Of a stretch of 64,000 nt of DNA, positions 33,488 through 42,025 are shown in pieces. Numbering within the stretch: position 1 is the stretch's first letter; each line of letters opens with the position of its first letter. A model generated the notes under the pieces. It saw only the letters and a list, made by a program, of their open reading frames with translations, had not been told where the DNA came from and made no database searches. Source of the stretch: Bacillota bacterium (GTDB lineage: Bacteria > Bacillota > UBA994 > UBA5500); assembly GCA_029781045.1 (NCBI GenBank), contig JAKOXL010000029.1, forward strand, positions 150,627-214,626, read 5' to 3'. Position numbers and translations under genes: made by a program.

Positions 33488-35356
33488 TCAGTCATTCTCC
33501 AGTTTCGCTAAAATCTGCGAGCAAATAGCTTCATCGGTCAGGCCTAAAGATGCCAACAGCTCGGCCCGTGTTCCGTGAGGAATAAACCGATCAGGAATAC
33601 CAATCAACAGGGCATCATGAGGCATTCCAGCAGCGGTGGCCGCCTCTAGAAGAGCCGAACCGCAACCTCCAGCCACTATCCCCTCCTCAATCACCACGGT
33701 CAAGCGGTGATGCCCCATGGCCGCAACAAGGCACGGGTCGAGAGGCTTGAGAAAGCGCATATCGTATACGGTAGGCCGCAGACCAGCAAGTGCCAATCGT
33801 TCTAGTACCTGTTTTGTCACATCCCAGATGGTGCCACAATTTACTAGCAACACTTCTCTGCCCTCCTGCAGGCACTGGGCACGGCCAATCTCCACAGGCT
33901 GCGCAGGTCCTACTGGCATACCATCAGTCACCCCGCGCGGATAGCGAACCGCAACAGGTCCTAGATGCCGACAGGCTGCAGTCAACATGTTCACCAACTC
34001 TTGACTGTTACGCGGCAACATTATAGTCAGATTGGGCATTTGCCGCAGCATGGCCATATCAAAGACTCCCTGATGGGTTTCTCCATCCTCTCCTACCAGA
34101 CCTCCCCTATCAATGGCAAACACCACGGGCAAGTTAGGTAGGCAAACATCGTGAATAACTTGGTCATAGGCCCGCTGGAGGAAGGTGGAGTACACGGCAA
34201 ACACTGGGCGTAAGCCGCCGGCGGCCAAGCCGGCAGACATAGTCACCGCGTGCTGTTCCGCAATCCCCACGTCGAAGAAGCGTTCAGGATATTTTCTATG
34301 GAAAGCGCTAAGACCAGTACCATCGGGCATGGCTGCTGTAATGGCCACGATACGTTTATCCTCTTCCGCAATAGCTAATAGGGTATTACTGAAAACCTCT
34401 GTATAAGTTGGTGCTTTTGACTTAACCAGCAGTTCCCCCGTAGAAGGATTGAAAGCACCTACCCCGTGGAACAGGTCAGGATTTGTAACCGCTGGTCGAT
34501 AACCTTTGCCCTTTACCGTTTGGCAGTGTACCAAGACTGGACCGGGGGTGTGTTTTGCTACCAACAGCATTTCTTCCAGAGCCACTGAGTTATGACCGTC
34601 CACCGGCCCCAAGTAGGTAAAACCAAGCTCTTCAAAGAGCATTCCCGGAACCAGCAAGTACTTAAAACTATCTTTAAGTCGCTCGCTGATTTCCGCAACC
34701 CGACCTCCGACAAGGGGGATTCTTTGCAGTAAGGCCTCTATGTCGGCTTTTGTTCGCAAATAGCTGGGGGCCGTTCGAGCCCGTGCTAGGTAGCGAGACA
34801 GGGCTCCCACGTTTCTAGCTATCGACATTTCATTATCATTAAGCACTACGATAAGATTGCGACCCAGATCGCCCGCATGATTGAGGGCTTCCCATGCCAT
34901 ACCTGCCGTCAATGCCCCATCGCCTATGACGGCAACCACATGATGGTTCTCACCGGCCAAATCACGGGCAATAGTCATACCTACAGCAACGGAAATGGAA
35001 GTACTACTATGACCGGCCACAAAATGGTCATACTCGCTCTCTGTGGGCTTGGGGAAACCAGACAACCCGCCCATTTTCCGTAGGGTGGAGAACTTCTGAT
35101 AACGCCCGGTAATCAGTTTGTGGGCGTAGGTTTGATGCCCTACATCCCAAATAAGGCGATCACGGGAGAAATCAAAGACCCGGTGCAAGGCCAGAGTCAA
35201 CTCTACTACGCCCAAGTTGGATGCCAAATGCCCTCCATTCTTGGCCACCACGCGCACAATCTCCTCGCGCAGTTCCCGCGCCAACTGTCTAACTTGCGCA
35301 ATACTCAATCGCTGCACATCACGGGGCGATTGAATTGTTGGCAAAATAGCTGCCAT
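33488..35356 (-). CDS. dxs: 1-deoxy-D-xylulose-5-phosphate synthase
   Basis: A 622-residue transketolase-like enzyme that condenses pyruvate and glyceraldehyde-3-phosphate in the first step of the MEP isoprenoid pathway. NGGHLASNLGVVELTLALHRVFD, the TPP site VIGDGALTAGMAWEALNHAG...LNDNEMSI, and the C-terminal DRGGLVGEDGETHQGVFD are all present. The ATG is preceded by AAAGGTGGG. The gene follows ispA and yuiD, so the pathway's first enzyme and its prenyl transferase share an operon. Length is normal. Confidence 0.97.
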   Translation of the reverse strand: MAAILPTIQSPRDVQRLSIAQVRQLARELREEIVRVVAKNGGHLASNLGVVELTLALHRVFDFSRDRLIWDVGHQTYAHKLITGRYQKFSTLRKMGGLSGFPKPTESEYDHFVAGHSSTSISVAVGMTIARDLAGENHHVVAVIGDGALTAGMAWEALNHAGDLGRNLIVVLNDNEMSIARNVGALSRYLARARTAPSYLRTKADIEALLQRIPLVGGRVAEISERLKDSFKYLLVPGMLFEELGFTYLGPVDGHNSVALEEMLLVAKHTPGPVLVHCQTVKGKGYRPAVTNPDLFHGVGAFNPSTGELLVKSKAPTYTEVFSNTLLAIAEEDKRIVAITAAMPDGTGLSAFHRKYPERFFDVGIAEQHAVTMSAGLAAGGLRPVFAVYSTFLQRAYDQVIHDVCLPNLPVVFAIDRGGLVGEDGETHQGVFDMAMLRQMPNLTIMLPRNSQELVNMLTAACRHLGPVAVRYPRGVTDGMPVGPAQPVEIGRAQCLQEGREVLLVNCGTIWDVTKQVLERLALAGLRPTVYDMRFLKPLDPCLVAAMGHHRLTVVIEEGIVAGGCGSALLEAATAAGMPHDALLIGIPDRFIPHGTRAELLASLGLTDEAICSQILAKLEND

Positions 35357-35383
35357 TTAAAGTCACCCACCTTTCCCGCTGCC

Positions 35384-35836
35384 CTAATGAGTATGCCAAA
35401 TAGCGATCATGGCACCTAGAATGGCACCAACTATTACCTCGAAGGGTGTATGTCCTAGCAGCTCTTTGAGCCGCTCTTCCCGCAAGGGCTTATTAGCTGC
35501 CAGTTCGTTGACAATCTTATTCAGTACCCGCGCCTGTTTGCCAGCGGCGCGACGGACTCCGGCCGCATCGTACATCACGATAAGGGCAAAAACAAGAGTT
35601 ATGCCGGTAAGTGGATTATCCCAGCCCTCCTTCAACCCGACGGCTGTAAACAAAGCCACAACCAAAGCCGAATGGGAACTGGGCATGCCTCCCGCACCGA
35701 CAAAACGGGCCAAACTGAGGCGGCCCTCCTTGTACCAGTAAAGCAGAGTTTTTGCCCCCTGAGCTACTACCCAGGCTAGCAAAGCTGCCTGCAAGACTTC
35801 ATTATCGGCTAACGACCAGACATTCGTGTGGCGCAT
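35384..35836 (-). CDS. Divergent PAP2 family protein (YuiD-like)
   Basis: A 150-residue membrane protein with about four helices and the family signature FVGAGGMPSSHSALVVALFTAVGLKEGW, containing the SSHS of the PAP2 phosphatase fold, plus MYDAAGVRRAAGKQA. It is related to acid phosphatase/vanadium haloperoxidases, and substrates may include prenyl or lipid diphosphates. Setting between ispA and dxs supports a role with isoprenoid diphosphates, but that is inference. SD AGGGGGG is clear. Confidence 0.86.
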   Translation of the reverse strand: MRHTNVWSLADNEVLQAALLAWVVAQGAKTLLYWYKEGRLSLARFVGAGGMPSSHSALVVALFTAVGLKEGWDNPLTGITLVFALIVMYDAAGVRRAAGKQARVLNKIVNELAANKPLREERLKELLGHTPFEVIVGAILGAMIAIWHTH

Positions 35837-35849
35837 AACAACCCCCCTG

Positions 35850-36761
35850 CTAAATGTCCCGTTCCGCCAAGAAACTGGCCAGCGCCCTCAAGGGCTCGGC
35901 TTCTGGGCCAAAAGGCGTCAGGCTGACTTGCGCCTGGCGTATCAGTTCCTGCACCCGGCGTCGGGACTCGCTAATCCCATGGATAGCCGGATAGGTCAAC
36001 TTGCCTCGGGACTCATCTTGGCCGGTCTGCTTTCCTAGCTTCTGGCTGTCACCATAAATATCTAGCAAATCGTCGGTGATCTGAAAGGCCAAGCCGATAG
36101 CATAGGCGTAATCAGTCAATGCAGCTAACTGAGCTGGCTGGGCTCCCGCCAAAATGGCACCCGCGCGCACGCTTGCCACTAGCAACGCCCCGGTCTTATG
36201 CTCATGAATGTAGAGCAGTAGCCGGTTTGGATCCTCATGCTGGTACCGTTCTTTTTCCCATAATATATCGGCAGCCTGACCGCCAACCATTCCTTGTCCG
36301 CCGGCTGCCCTTGCCACCTCAGCTATTACTCGCAGTACCTGTTCTGCTGCAAAGCCGTCCAGTTTCTGTGATAAAATCTCAAAACATAGCGTAAGCAACG
36401 CATCCCCGGCTAAGACGGCCATTCCTTCTCCAAAGACCTTATGGTTGGTGGCCTTGCCTCGCCGCCAATCGTCATCATCCATAGCCGGCAAATCGTCGTG
36501 GATTAGCGAATAGGTATGTAGGCACTCAAGAGCGCACGCCGCTGGTAACAGCTGCTCCTTTGCTACCTCCTGGTTGGCAACCGCTTCAGCCGCCGCCAGT
36601 AGGAGTATGGGGCGTAACCGTTTTCCGCCAGCGAAAAGGCTGTAGGCCATAGAATCCCTCAGCTTCACTGGTCGGGGAGCGAAGTCTTCCAACAAGCGTT
36701 CCAACCAGTCATTGATCAGCTCAGCCTGTTGGGCCATATAGGCCCTAAGATCAAAAACCAA
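35850..36761 (-). CDS. ispA: Polyprenyl (farnesyl/geranyl) diphosphate synthase
   Basis: A 303-residue trans-prenyltransferase. GGKRLRPILLLAAAEA, the first Asp-rich motif YSLIHDDLPAMDDDDWRRG and the second QITDDLLDIYGD bind allylic diphosphate through magnesium. Residues before the first motif (CLHTYSL) fit a C15 product, so farnesyl diphosphate is likely. The start is TTG, 9 bases from GGGGGG and 2 bases from the xseB stop. It is followed by yuiD-like and dxs in one run. Confidence 0.94.
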   Translation of the reverse strand: MVFDLRAYMAQQAELINDWLERLLEDFAPRPVKLRDSMAYSLFAGGKRLRPILLLAAAEAVANQEVAKEQLLPAACALECLHTYSLIHDDLPAMDDDDWRRGKATNHKVFGEGMAVLAGDALLTLCFEILSQKLDGFAAEQVLRVIAEVARAAGGQGMVGGQAADILWEKERYQHEDPNRLLLYIHEHKTGALLVASVRAGAILAGAQPAQLAALTDYAYAIGLAFQITDDLLDIYGDSQKLGKQTGQDESRGKLTYPAIHGISESRRRVQELIRQAQVSLTPFGPEAEPLRALASFLAERDI

Positions 36762-36763
36762 AT

Positions 36764-37021
36764 CTAATATCCCCCCAAACCAGACAGCGGTTGTCTCTTG
36801 CTCTGCCCTTCCTTGTCAGTCACCAACAGTTCTACTTTCCTCTCGGCCTTCGCCAGCCTTTCCTGGCATTGACGCACCAGATTAATACCTTCAGTGAACA
36901 GCTCTAGCGATTCCTCCAGCGACAGGTTTCCACCTTCAAGTCGCTCCACTACCGTCTGTACCTGCTGCAGGCATTCTTCAAATGTGGCCGGAGGAGTCGC
37001 CATTTCTTTCGGCTGCGGCAT
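36764..37021 (-). CDS. xseB: Exodeoxyribonuclease VII small subunit
   Basis: An 85-residue, mostly helical protein. TFEECLQQVQTVVERLEGGNLSLEESLELFTEGINLVRQCQERL is the complete XseB domain, ending in a short basic tail. It binds the long helices of XseA. ATG at 37021 lies inside the 3' end of xseA (44-base overlap) and is preceded by AGGAGGTAGAG, so coupling is expected. Confidence 0.95.
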   Translation of the reverse strand: MPQPKEMATPPATFEECLQQVQTVVERLEGGNLSLEESLELFTEGINLVRQCQERLAKAERKVELLVTDKEGQSKRQPLSGLGGY

Positions 37022-38225
37022 TCTCTCTACCTCCTACTGAAATAACTTGGCTGTAAATACGACCCTGGTTTACAACTGTTTCCAAGAAGTCGCCAATTGC
37101 AACTTGCTGCGGGAAGCGGACAACCTCGCCGGCTTGATTTAGGGTGATTGTATACCCCCTGGCCAGCACGGCAAGTGGGCTCAACGTCTGAAGACGGGCG
37201 GCATAGGTCTGGATCTGGCTGCTTCCCCATTCCAACTTACTCTTCATGGCCCGCAACAAGCGCTCCTGCAACCCGTCCAGAGTTTGGGCTAGATTCTCCA
37301 GTCTGCGTTCCGGATGCAACCGCATAAGGCGAGCGCTCAAGTCGCTGGTTACTTGAGACTGGCGCAAAAGGCAGTTTTGCATGGTGGTTGCAAGCCTACT
37401 CTGCAAAGCTAAGAGAGTAAGTTCCAACTCGGCCATTACAGGTACTACAGCCTCAGCAGCAGCGCTCGGGGTGGCTGCCCGATAATCGGCTACAAAGTCG
37501 GCAATAGTAAAGTCGGTTTCGTGCCCCACCGCAGAGATCACCGGTTTGGAGCAGTTGAATATGGCTCTTGCCACTTGCTCATCATTGAAGGCCGACAGTT
37601 CCTCAATGGAGCCGCCGCCACGACCCACGATAATCACATCTACATCGGGGATCTGATCAAGTTGCTTAAGGGAGTTAGCAATACTTGCTGGTGCTTCCGC
37701 ACCTTGAACTATAGTAGGGGCAACCAGCACACTAACACAGGGGAAGCGGCGGAAAATGATGCTCAAGAGATCCTGCAGCGCAGCTCCTGTAGGCGATGTG
37801 GCAATACCTATGGTCCGAGGTAACAGAGGCAATGGGCGCTTACGTTCTGGGGCAAAAAGCCCTTCCCTCTCCAGCTTATCCTTTAGTTCCAAAAAGGCTA
37901 TGTATAATTTACCCTCACCGGCAGGGCGCAAACTACTGACATAGAGCTGGTATTGGCCGTCCCGCTCGTACACACTAATGCTTCCCTGCGCTATCACGCT
38001 CATACCGTCTCGAGGCGCGAATTGCAGGCTTAACGCTTTACTTCGAAACATCACACATTTTAGCCGACTATCCTTATCTTTCAAAGTAAAATACATGTGC
38101 CCCGAGCTGTGATGCGTGAAATTGGATATCTCCCCTTCCACCAGCACCTGAGTAAGAATCTCATCACCGTCTAACAAGGCGCGCAAATAGCTGGTGATTT
38201 GACTAACTGAGAATACGCGTTGCAT
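36978..38225 (-). CDS. xseA: Exodeoxyribonuclease VII large subunit
   Basis: A 415-residue protein with an N-terminal OB fold (VSQITSYLRALLDGDEIL...VEGEISNFTHHSSGHMYFTLKD), a catalytic centre (TSPTGAALQDLLSIIFRRFP, DVIIVGRGGGSIEELSAFNDE, PVISAVGHETDFTIADFVADYRAATPSAAAE), a coiled-coil arm and a C-terminal segment LSPLAVLARGYTIT. It degrades single-stranded DNA in repair. ATG at 38225 shares a base with the preceding stop (TGATG); the track start is one TTG codon earlier. Confidence 0.96.
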   Translation of the reverse strand: MQRVFSVSQITSYLRALLDGDEILTQVLVEGEISNFTHHSSGHMYFTLKDKDSRLKCVMFRSKALSLQFAPRDGMSVIAQGSISVYERDGQYQLYVSSLRPAGEGKLYIAFLELKDKLEREGLFAPERKRPLPLLPRTIGIATSPTGAALQDLLSIIFRRFPCVSVLVAPTIVQGAEAPASIANSLKQLDQIPDVDVIIVGRGGGSIEELSAFNDEQVARAIFNCSKPVISAVGHETDFTIADFVADYRAATPSAAAEAVVPVMAELELTLLALQSRLATTMQNCLLRQSQVTSDLSARLMRLHPERRLENLAQTLDGLQERLLRAMKSKLEWGSSQIQTYAARLQTLSPLAVLARGYTITLNQAGEVVRFPQQVAIGDFLETVVNQGRIYSQVISVGGRENAAAERNGDSSGHI

Positions 38226-39175
38226 CAACCACCCTCCCTATTTAACAGGTACTGGACACGGGCTAAGTTAGCAATCCCCACGGCGTTATCGGTGCAGAGC
38301 TGGGCAGGCGTAAAGTGAAGCCCCATACGCCCCCCCAGACGGTGCTCCAATCGCCGACGGATCAGTTGGTTGCTCATGACGCCTCCTACCAGTAGAACCT
38401 CATTTAAACCTTCCTTCTCCGTCGCCCACCTCAAGCCCTTTTCTAGAGAGTTGGCCACGACACGTAGGGTAGCAAAGGCGATTTCGTGGGGGTCCTCCCC
38501 TTGCTCGATTAGGCGCAGCGCAGCCGAGCAAGGCCCGGAGAAGCTCAGCCCGGTAGGTGACGCAACTGAGGGCAAGCTTATGCGGCCACTGGCCTGGCTA
38601 GCCAACTGCTCTAAAGCAGGGCCAGCTGGGAACGGCAAACCTAGGGCTACCCCGACACGGTCAATCATCTGACCAGCACTTAGATCAGAGGTCGCCAAGA
38701 GCAGATGGATGGCAAAACCAGCTCTTTCAGAGCAAGGAGTAACACGCAAAATCTCCGTCGTGCCTCCCGATATATGTACAGCTAAGAAAGGTCCCTGAAA
38801 CCGCATGCTCTGCAGTCCGGCAGCAATATGCCCCTCTTGGTGAGAAAACCTGTAAAGAGGGACCTCTCTTGCACTGGCTATTCCGCCAGCCATGGCTAAA
38901 CCTGCCAGAAAGACAGGCATATAGGAGTCGGCCTGTGGTCGGGGTCTAGCGCTCACTGCTACTGCAGAGATTTCCTTGGGCAGTTTGAACTCGTTCCACA
39001 CCTCACTCAGATGACGTACATGATAGAAAACCCCATCACTCTGGCGCAAACCCCGCTCGCCAGCCGCGACAGGCAATAGTCTACGGATATCATGAACCAA
39101 ATTGCCCGCCACATCTACCACTGCCAGTGAAGTAGTATAACAGCTAGTATCTATACCGAGGAAATATTTAGACAT
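38225..39175 (-). CDS. TsaD/Kae1 family paralog (O-sialoglycoprotein endopeptidase-like)
   Basis: A 316-residue ASKHA-fold protein related to TsaD, the tRNA threonylcarbamoyl transferase. YFLGIDTSCYTTSLAVVD begins the phosphate loop, HQEGH (about residues 114-118) keeps the HxxxH metal motif, and the C terminus has LLVGGVMSNQLIRRRL and LCTDNAVGIANL with the metal Asp. It differs from true TsaD in length, in ISGGTTEILRV and in genome position: it stands in the nusB-xseA interval of Clostridia, where folD often sits. Function of this paralog is not established. The start follows AAGGGAG and comes 1 base after the nusB stop. Confidence 0.82.
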   Translation of the reverse strand: MSKYFLGIDTSCYTTSLAVVDVAGNLVHDIRRLLPVAAGERGLRQSDGVFYHVRHLSEVWNEFKLPKEISAVAVSARPRPQADSYMPVFLAGLAMAGGIASAREVPLYRFSHQEGHIAAGLQSMRFQGPFLAVHISGGTTEILRVTPCSERAGFAIHLLLATSDLSAGQMIDRVGVALGLPFPAGPALEQLASQASGRISLPSVASPTGLSFSGPCSAALRLIEQGEDPHEIAFATLRVVANSLEKGLRWATEKEGLNEVLLVGGVMSNQLIRRRLEHRLGGRMGLHFTPAQLCTDNAVGIANLARVQYLLNREGG

Positions 39176-39176
39176 A

Positions 39177-39575
39177 CTATAACTCCCTTGCCACACTACC
39201 TAAGAGCCCATTGATGAAGCGACCAGACTCCTCGGTGCCATAGCGATGGGCTAATTCCACCGCCTCGTTGATAATGACCCCAGCAGGGGTTTCGGTGGAA
39301 CCTAACATTTCCCCTAATGCGAGGCGCAAGATACTGCGGTCTACACGCGGAAGACGGTTCAACTCCCAATCCACACTCTTGGCGCGGATGATAGCATCGC
39401 TCTCCGCCTGTTTACTTACCGCCATCTGCACCAATTGCCGGGCAAAAGGGACGAGGGCCTCTGAGAGCGGTGTTGTCTCCAAGGCAAAAGCAAACGCATC
39501 CTCCTGTGAAATATGGCCAATATCCAGCTGAAAGAGAGTGCGCAAAGCAACTTCTCGTGCTAAGCGGCGGCTCAT
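39177..39575 (-). CDS. nusB: Transcription antitermination factor NusB
   Basis: A 132-residue all-helical protein: SRRLAREVALRTLFQLDI at the start, and LPRVDRSILRLALGEMLGSTETPAGVIINEAVELAHRYGTEESGRFINGLLGSVA at the end, both family signatures. NusB with NusE (S10) binds boxA RNA during rRNA transcription. Three ATGs are clustered; MSRRLAR lies 9 bases after AAGGA and matches family length. The track ORF adds 13 codons. Confidence 0.95.
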   Translation of the reverse strand: MSRRLAREVALRTLFQLDIGHISQEDAFAFALETTPLSEALVPFARQLVQMAVSKQAESDAIIRAKSVDWELNRLPRVDRSILRLALGEMLGSTETPAGVIINEAVELAHRYGTEESGRFINGLLGSVAREL

Positions 39576-39676
39576 GGGCATCATTCCTTTTCCAAGCAAA
39601 CTTAGTTCTCGCATTTCTTATACTAGCATATCCGCAGCCATCAAGTGCATATCGACATCTCAGTTTACCAAATCCT

Positions 39677-39705
39677 ACAAAAAAGAAAACCGCGAGACGC
39701 GGTTT
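39677..39705 (-). terminator. Terminator after asp23
   Basis: Minus-strand AAACCGCG / CGCGGTTT (8 bp, loop TCT) followed by TCTTTTTTG, 14 bases beyond the asp23 stop. nusB should therefore have its own promoter in 39576-39680. Confidence 0.87.
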
Positions 39706-39718
39706 CAACATACTTGAC

Positions 39719-40117
39719 CTACTTGGATTTCCCCGATTCTTCACCTTTAGCATCGGGAAAAAACACGCTCTGTACATGCACATTAGCTTCCACAACTTCC
39801 AGGCCGGTCATATTGGCAATGGCATTCTTAACGTTTTCCTGTACTTTGCGGGCCACTACCGGGATACGAGCCCCATGCTCAACTATGATGAAGAGGTCGA
39901 CGACCACCTGTTTTTCGCCAACTTGTACTTTTACGCCTTTCGCGAGATTCTTCTTACCCAACATTTCGGAGACGCTCCCGGCCAGGCCACCGCCTCCCAT
40001 TCCAGCTACTCCTTCCACCTCGCTGGCGGCCAGACCGGCAATGACAGCCACCACATCATCGGAGATGCGGATAGCGCCAGCTTCGCGCACCAGTTCATGG
40101 GCATTATTCTTATCCAT
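39719..40117 (-). CDS. Asp23/Gls24 family envelope stress protein
   Basis: A 132-residue protein with GAIRISDDVVAVIAGLAASEVEGVAGMGGG (the Asp23 core), VKVQVGEKQVVVDLFIIVEHGARIPVVARKVQENVKNAIANMTGLEVVEANVHVQSV and a charged tail. Proteins of this kind (YqhY in Bacillus) lie between accBC and nusB and are linked to fatty-acid synthesis control. Here accBC is absent and the gene follows spoIIIAH. ATG at 40117 follows GGAAGGAGG. A good sigma-A promoter precedes it and a terminator follows, so it is monocistronic. Confidence 0.92.
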   Translation of the reverse strand: MDKNNAHELVREAGAIRISDDVVAVIAGLAASEVEGVAGMGGGGLAGSVSEMLGKKNLAKGVKVQVGEKQVVVDLFIIVEHGARIPVVARKVQENVKNAIANMTGLEVVEANVHVQSVFFPDAKGEESGKSK

Positions 40118-40182
40118 TTGTTGGCCTCCTTCCATTATCCGTAGCTAGTACAAAAGGTGAGGATAGGTCTAGATACACCCCC

Positions 40183-40211
40183 ATTATACTCAAGGAACAC
40201 CAGTATAACAA
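40183..40211 (-). promoter_or_regulatory. Sigma-A type promoter of asp23
   Basis: Minus-strand TTGTTA (-35) and a perfect TATAAT (-10) at 17-base spacing, about 60 bases before the asp23 start codon and just after the spoIIIAH stop. It gives asp23 vegetative expression independent of the spoIIIA operon. Confidence 0.78.
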
Positions 40212-40229
40212 TGTTAAAGGGAAGGAATG

Positions 40230-40778
40230 TCATTTTCTCTCTATCACTCTTACGCTGTTTACATCAAGCTGCAGCGTACTGGCCACCAATTCAATTATCT
40301 GGATGGCTTGGGCTTGGCTTAAGCCGTCACTCTTAACTAACAGATGGGCCACGTCCCCGTTTAACATAAGCAGAGCATCGGAATAGCCTTTGCCTATGAC
40401 CAGCTTTTCCACCGCCAGCTCCTTCTCCATAGTTGTTGTTAGGTCCAACCAGGCCTGTTGAGCCTGTCTCCGGACTTCATCGCTAGTATTACTGTTATTG
40501 ATAATCTCCCGTAACAAATCCAGCTGCATACTACGCTGCTTCTCCCGTTCTAAGCGGTACTCATTGAAGAAATCCTTTTCTGGTGGAGCATAGCCCTCCA
40601 AGGAGTTGTCTGGCATTAACCCCTTGGATGGAGCCCCAGTGGTGGGCGCCAACGGTTCTCCTTCTTCAGCTAAGAGAGGCAGACTCTTATAGTAGGCATT
40701 CATCAAATAGTATCCAGATATGGCCAGCAGCATGAGTAAACTCACACTCAACATGACAGATTTGCCTCGGATAACCAT
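40230..40778 (-). CDS. spoIIIAH: Stage III sporulation protein AH
   Basis: A 182-residue protein with one N-terminal membrane helix (about 9-27), a linker and a C-terminal ring-building YscJ/FliF-like domain ending KLVIGKGYSDALLMLNGDVAHLLVKSDGLSQAQAIQIIELVASTL. In the mother-cell membrane it binds SpoIIQ of the forespore to form the feeding-tube channel. It is the last gene of the spoIIIA operon. The SD GAGGTGGAG is good. Length is a little shorter than in Bacillus (218). Confidence 0.94.
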   Translation of the reverse strand: MVIRGKSVMLSVSLLMLLAISGYYLMNAYYKSLPLLAEEGEPLAPTTGAPSKGLMPDNSLEGYAPPEKDFFNEYRLEREKQRSMQLDLLREIINNSNTSDEVRRQAQQAWLDLTTTMEKELAVEKLVIGKGYSDALLMLNGDVAHLLVKSDGLSQAQAIQIIELVASTLQLDVNSVRVIERK

Positions 40779-40787
40779 CGCTCCACC

Positions 40788-41393
40788 TCATTTCCCTGGC
40801 AGTATTTCTACGGCATGGGCCGGTACATTGCAGATCGCCTGCACTGCCCTCAATAGTTCTAATCGAATGGCCGAATTGTCAGCCCCTTGGGCGACGATGA
40901 CCACCCCCCTGATAGGTGGCAGTTTTTCTTGTAACAACAGCAGTTGATTATTGCTGGTTACCAGATTGCTGGATTGGTTCTCCTCCGTCGTAAGACGAGT
41001 ACCGCCGTTGCCATCCCTTTCTTCTGTGGTTCTTTGCGAAGACTGCATACTAACAGCCGGCACTATTTCGGGACCACTGTCTAGTGAGAGCATCACTCGC
41101 ACTTTGCCTACCCCTTTTATCTCCGCTAACAATTCAGCCAACTGCTGCTCTAACTGCTGCCGATAGGCAGAGACCTGTTGTAAAGAACTTCCTTGGGTTT
41201 GCGTCTTATTGCTATCTACCAACGTGGAAGGCAGCAAGGGCGCTGCTGCCTCTTTTCCCGGCCACAAAAGCTGGAGTGCTAGTAGGGCGACTACCCCCAG
41301 CAGTCCCAGCATCAAGATGCGGTTATTACTCAAACGTTGCCAAATGACCCCCATGTGCTCTCCAATTGCGTGCTGAGATGGCTGACTCGACAT
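40788..41393 (-). CDS. spoIIIAG: Stage III sporulation protein AG
   Basis: This 201-residue protein has a single membrane helix (about 27-47, LMLGLLGVVALLALQLLWPG) and a ring-building motif domain: LAELLAEIKGVGKVRVMLSLDSGPEIVP, a variable Gln/Thr-rich loop, then PPIRGVVIVAQGADNSAIRLELLRAVQAICNVPAHAVEILPG. SpoIIIAG makes a large ring of 30-fold symmetry in the mother-cell side of the channel. Ten bases separate it from spoIIIAH. Confidence 0.95.
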   Translation of the reverse strand: MSSQPSQHAIGEHMGVIWQRLSNNRILMLGLLGVVALLALQLLWPGKEAAAPLLPSTLVDSNKTQTQGSSLQQVSAYRQQLEQQLAELLAEIKGVGKVRVMLSLDSGPEIVPAVSMQSSQRTTEERDGNGGTRLTTEENQSSNLVTSNNQLLLLQEKLPPIRGVVIVAQGADNSAIRLELLRAVQAICNVPAHAVEILPGK

Positions 41394-41414
41394 CCAAACC
41401 CCCCTCTTTCTATC

Positions 41415-42014
41415 CTATTTCACGATCACCGACACCTGGTCTTCAGTTAGGAGAAAGTATTTGGCTATTGCCTGCTGCACCCGCCGGCCAGTTCTAGTCA
41501 TTGCCTCTATTTGCGTCTCATCCAGTGACCGGCTGGGCTCCAATTCTATTTGGACCTCTTCCACTGGAGCGACTAAACTTTCACGGCAGACTACTTCAAT
41601 TCTAAGAATACGACCAAAGTCGGCGGCCTCCCGATCTTCAACAAAAGCTATGTTGCAATCGATCAGCTCTACGTCACCTACTAACGCTACTATGTCGCTG
41701 ATTTGTGTCTCCAGCATACGGCGATAAGTAGCTAACAGGTTGGCTTCATTTTGTTGCCGGAACAACTCACTGCCTGCCTGAAGTTGAGCCCAAGCAGTCT
41801 GGGCTTGCGCCTGTCCCAGTAGTTCGCCCACGTCCCAGGAGGCCCGGGTTAAGGCCAATAGAGGCTGAAGCATGGTTAGAACCAGAACCAGAGCCACCGC
41901 CAGATGGGCGTAACGACGCATGCTGCCTTGCGGTAGTATCAACTGCAAGAAGGTGGCCATGACTACTATTACCAGTACATTACGGACAAAATCTCTTAGG
42001 GCCGCTAGTGCCAT
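41415..42014 (-). CDS. spoIIIAF: Stage III sporulation protein AF
   Basis: A 199-residue protein with two N-terminal membrane helices (about 12-30 and 38-55, with LPQGSMRRYAHLAVALVLVLTML between and within) and a C-terminal soluble ring-building domain (IELEPSRSLDETQIEAMTRTGRRVQQAIAKYFLLTEDQVSV). ATG at 42014 is 6 bases from GGGAGG; the track start is two codons upstream. Sits between spoIIIAE and spoIIIAG as expected. Confidence 0.93.
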   Translation of the reverse strand: MALAALRDFVRNVLVIVVMATFLQLILPQGSMRRYAHLAVALVLVLTMLQPLLALTRASWDVGELLGQAQAQTAWAQLQAGSELFRQQNEANLLATYRRMLETQISDIVALVGDVELIDCNIAFVEDREAADFGRILRIEVVCRESLVAPVEEVQIELEPSRSLDETQIEAMTRTGRRVQQAIAKYFLLTEDQVSVIVK

Positions 42015-42025
42015 ATGCAACCTCC

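Noticed and set aside
39470-40144. Plus-strand ORF of 224 codons
   Set aside because: Antisense shadow of nusB and asp23, both with clear family matches; no SD and no recognisable protein.
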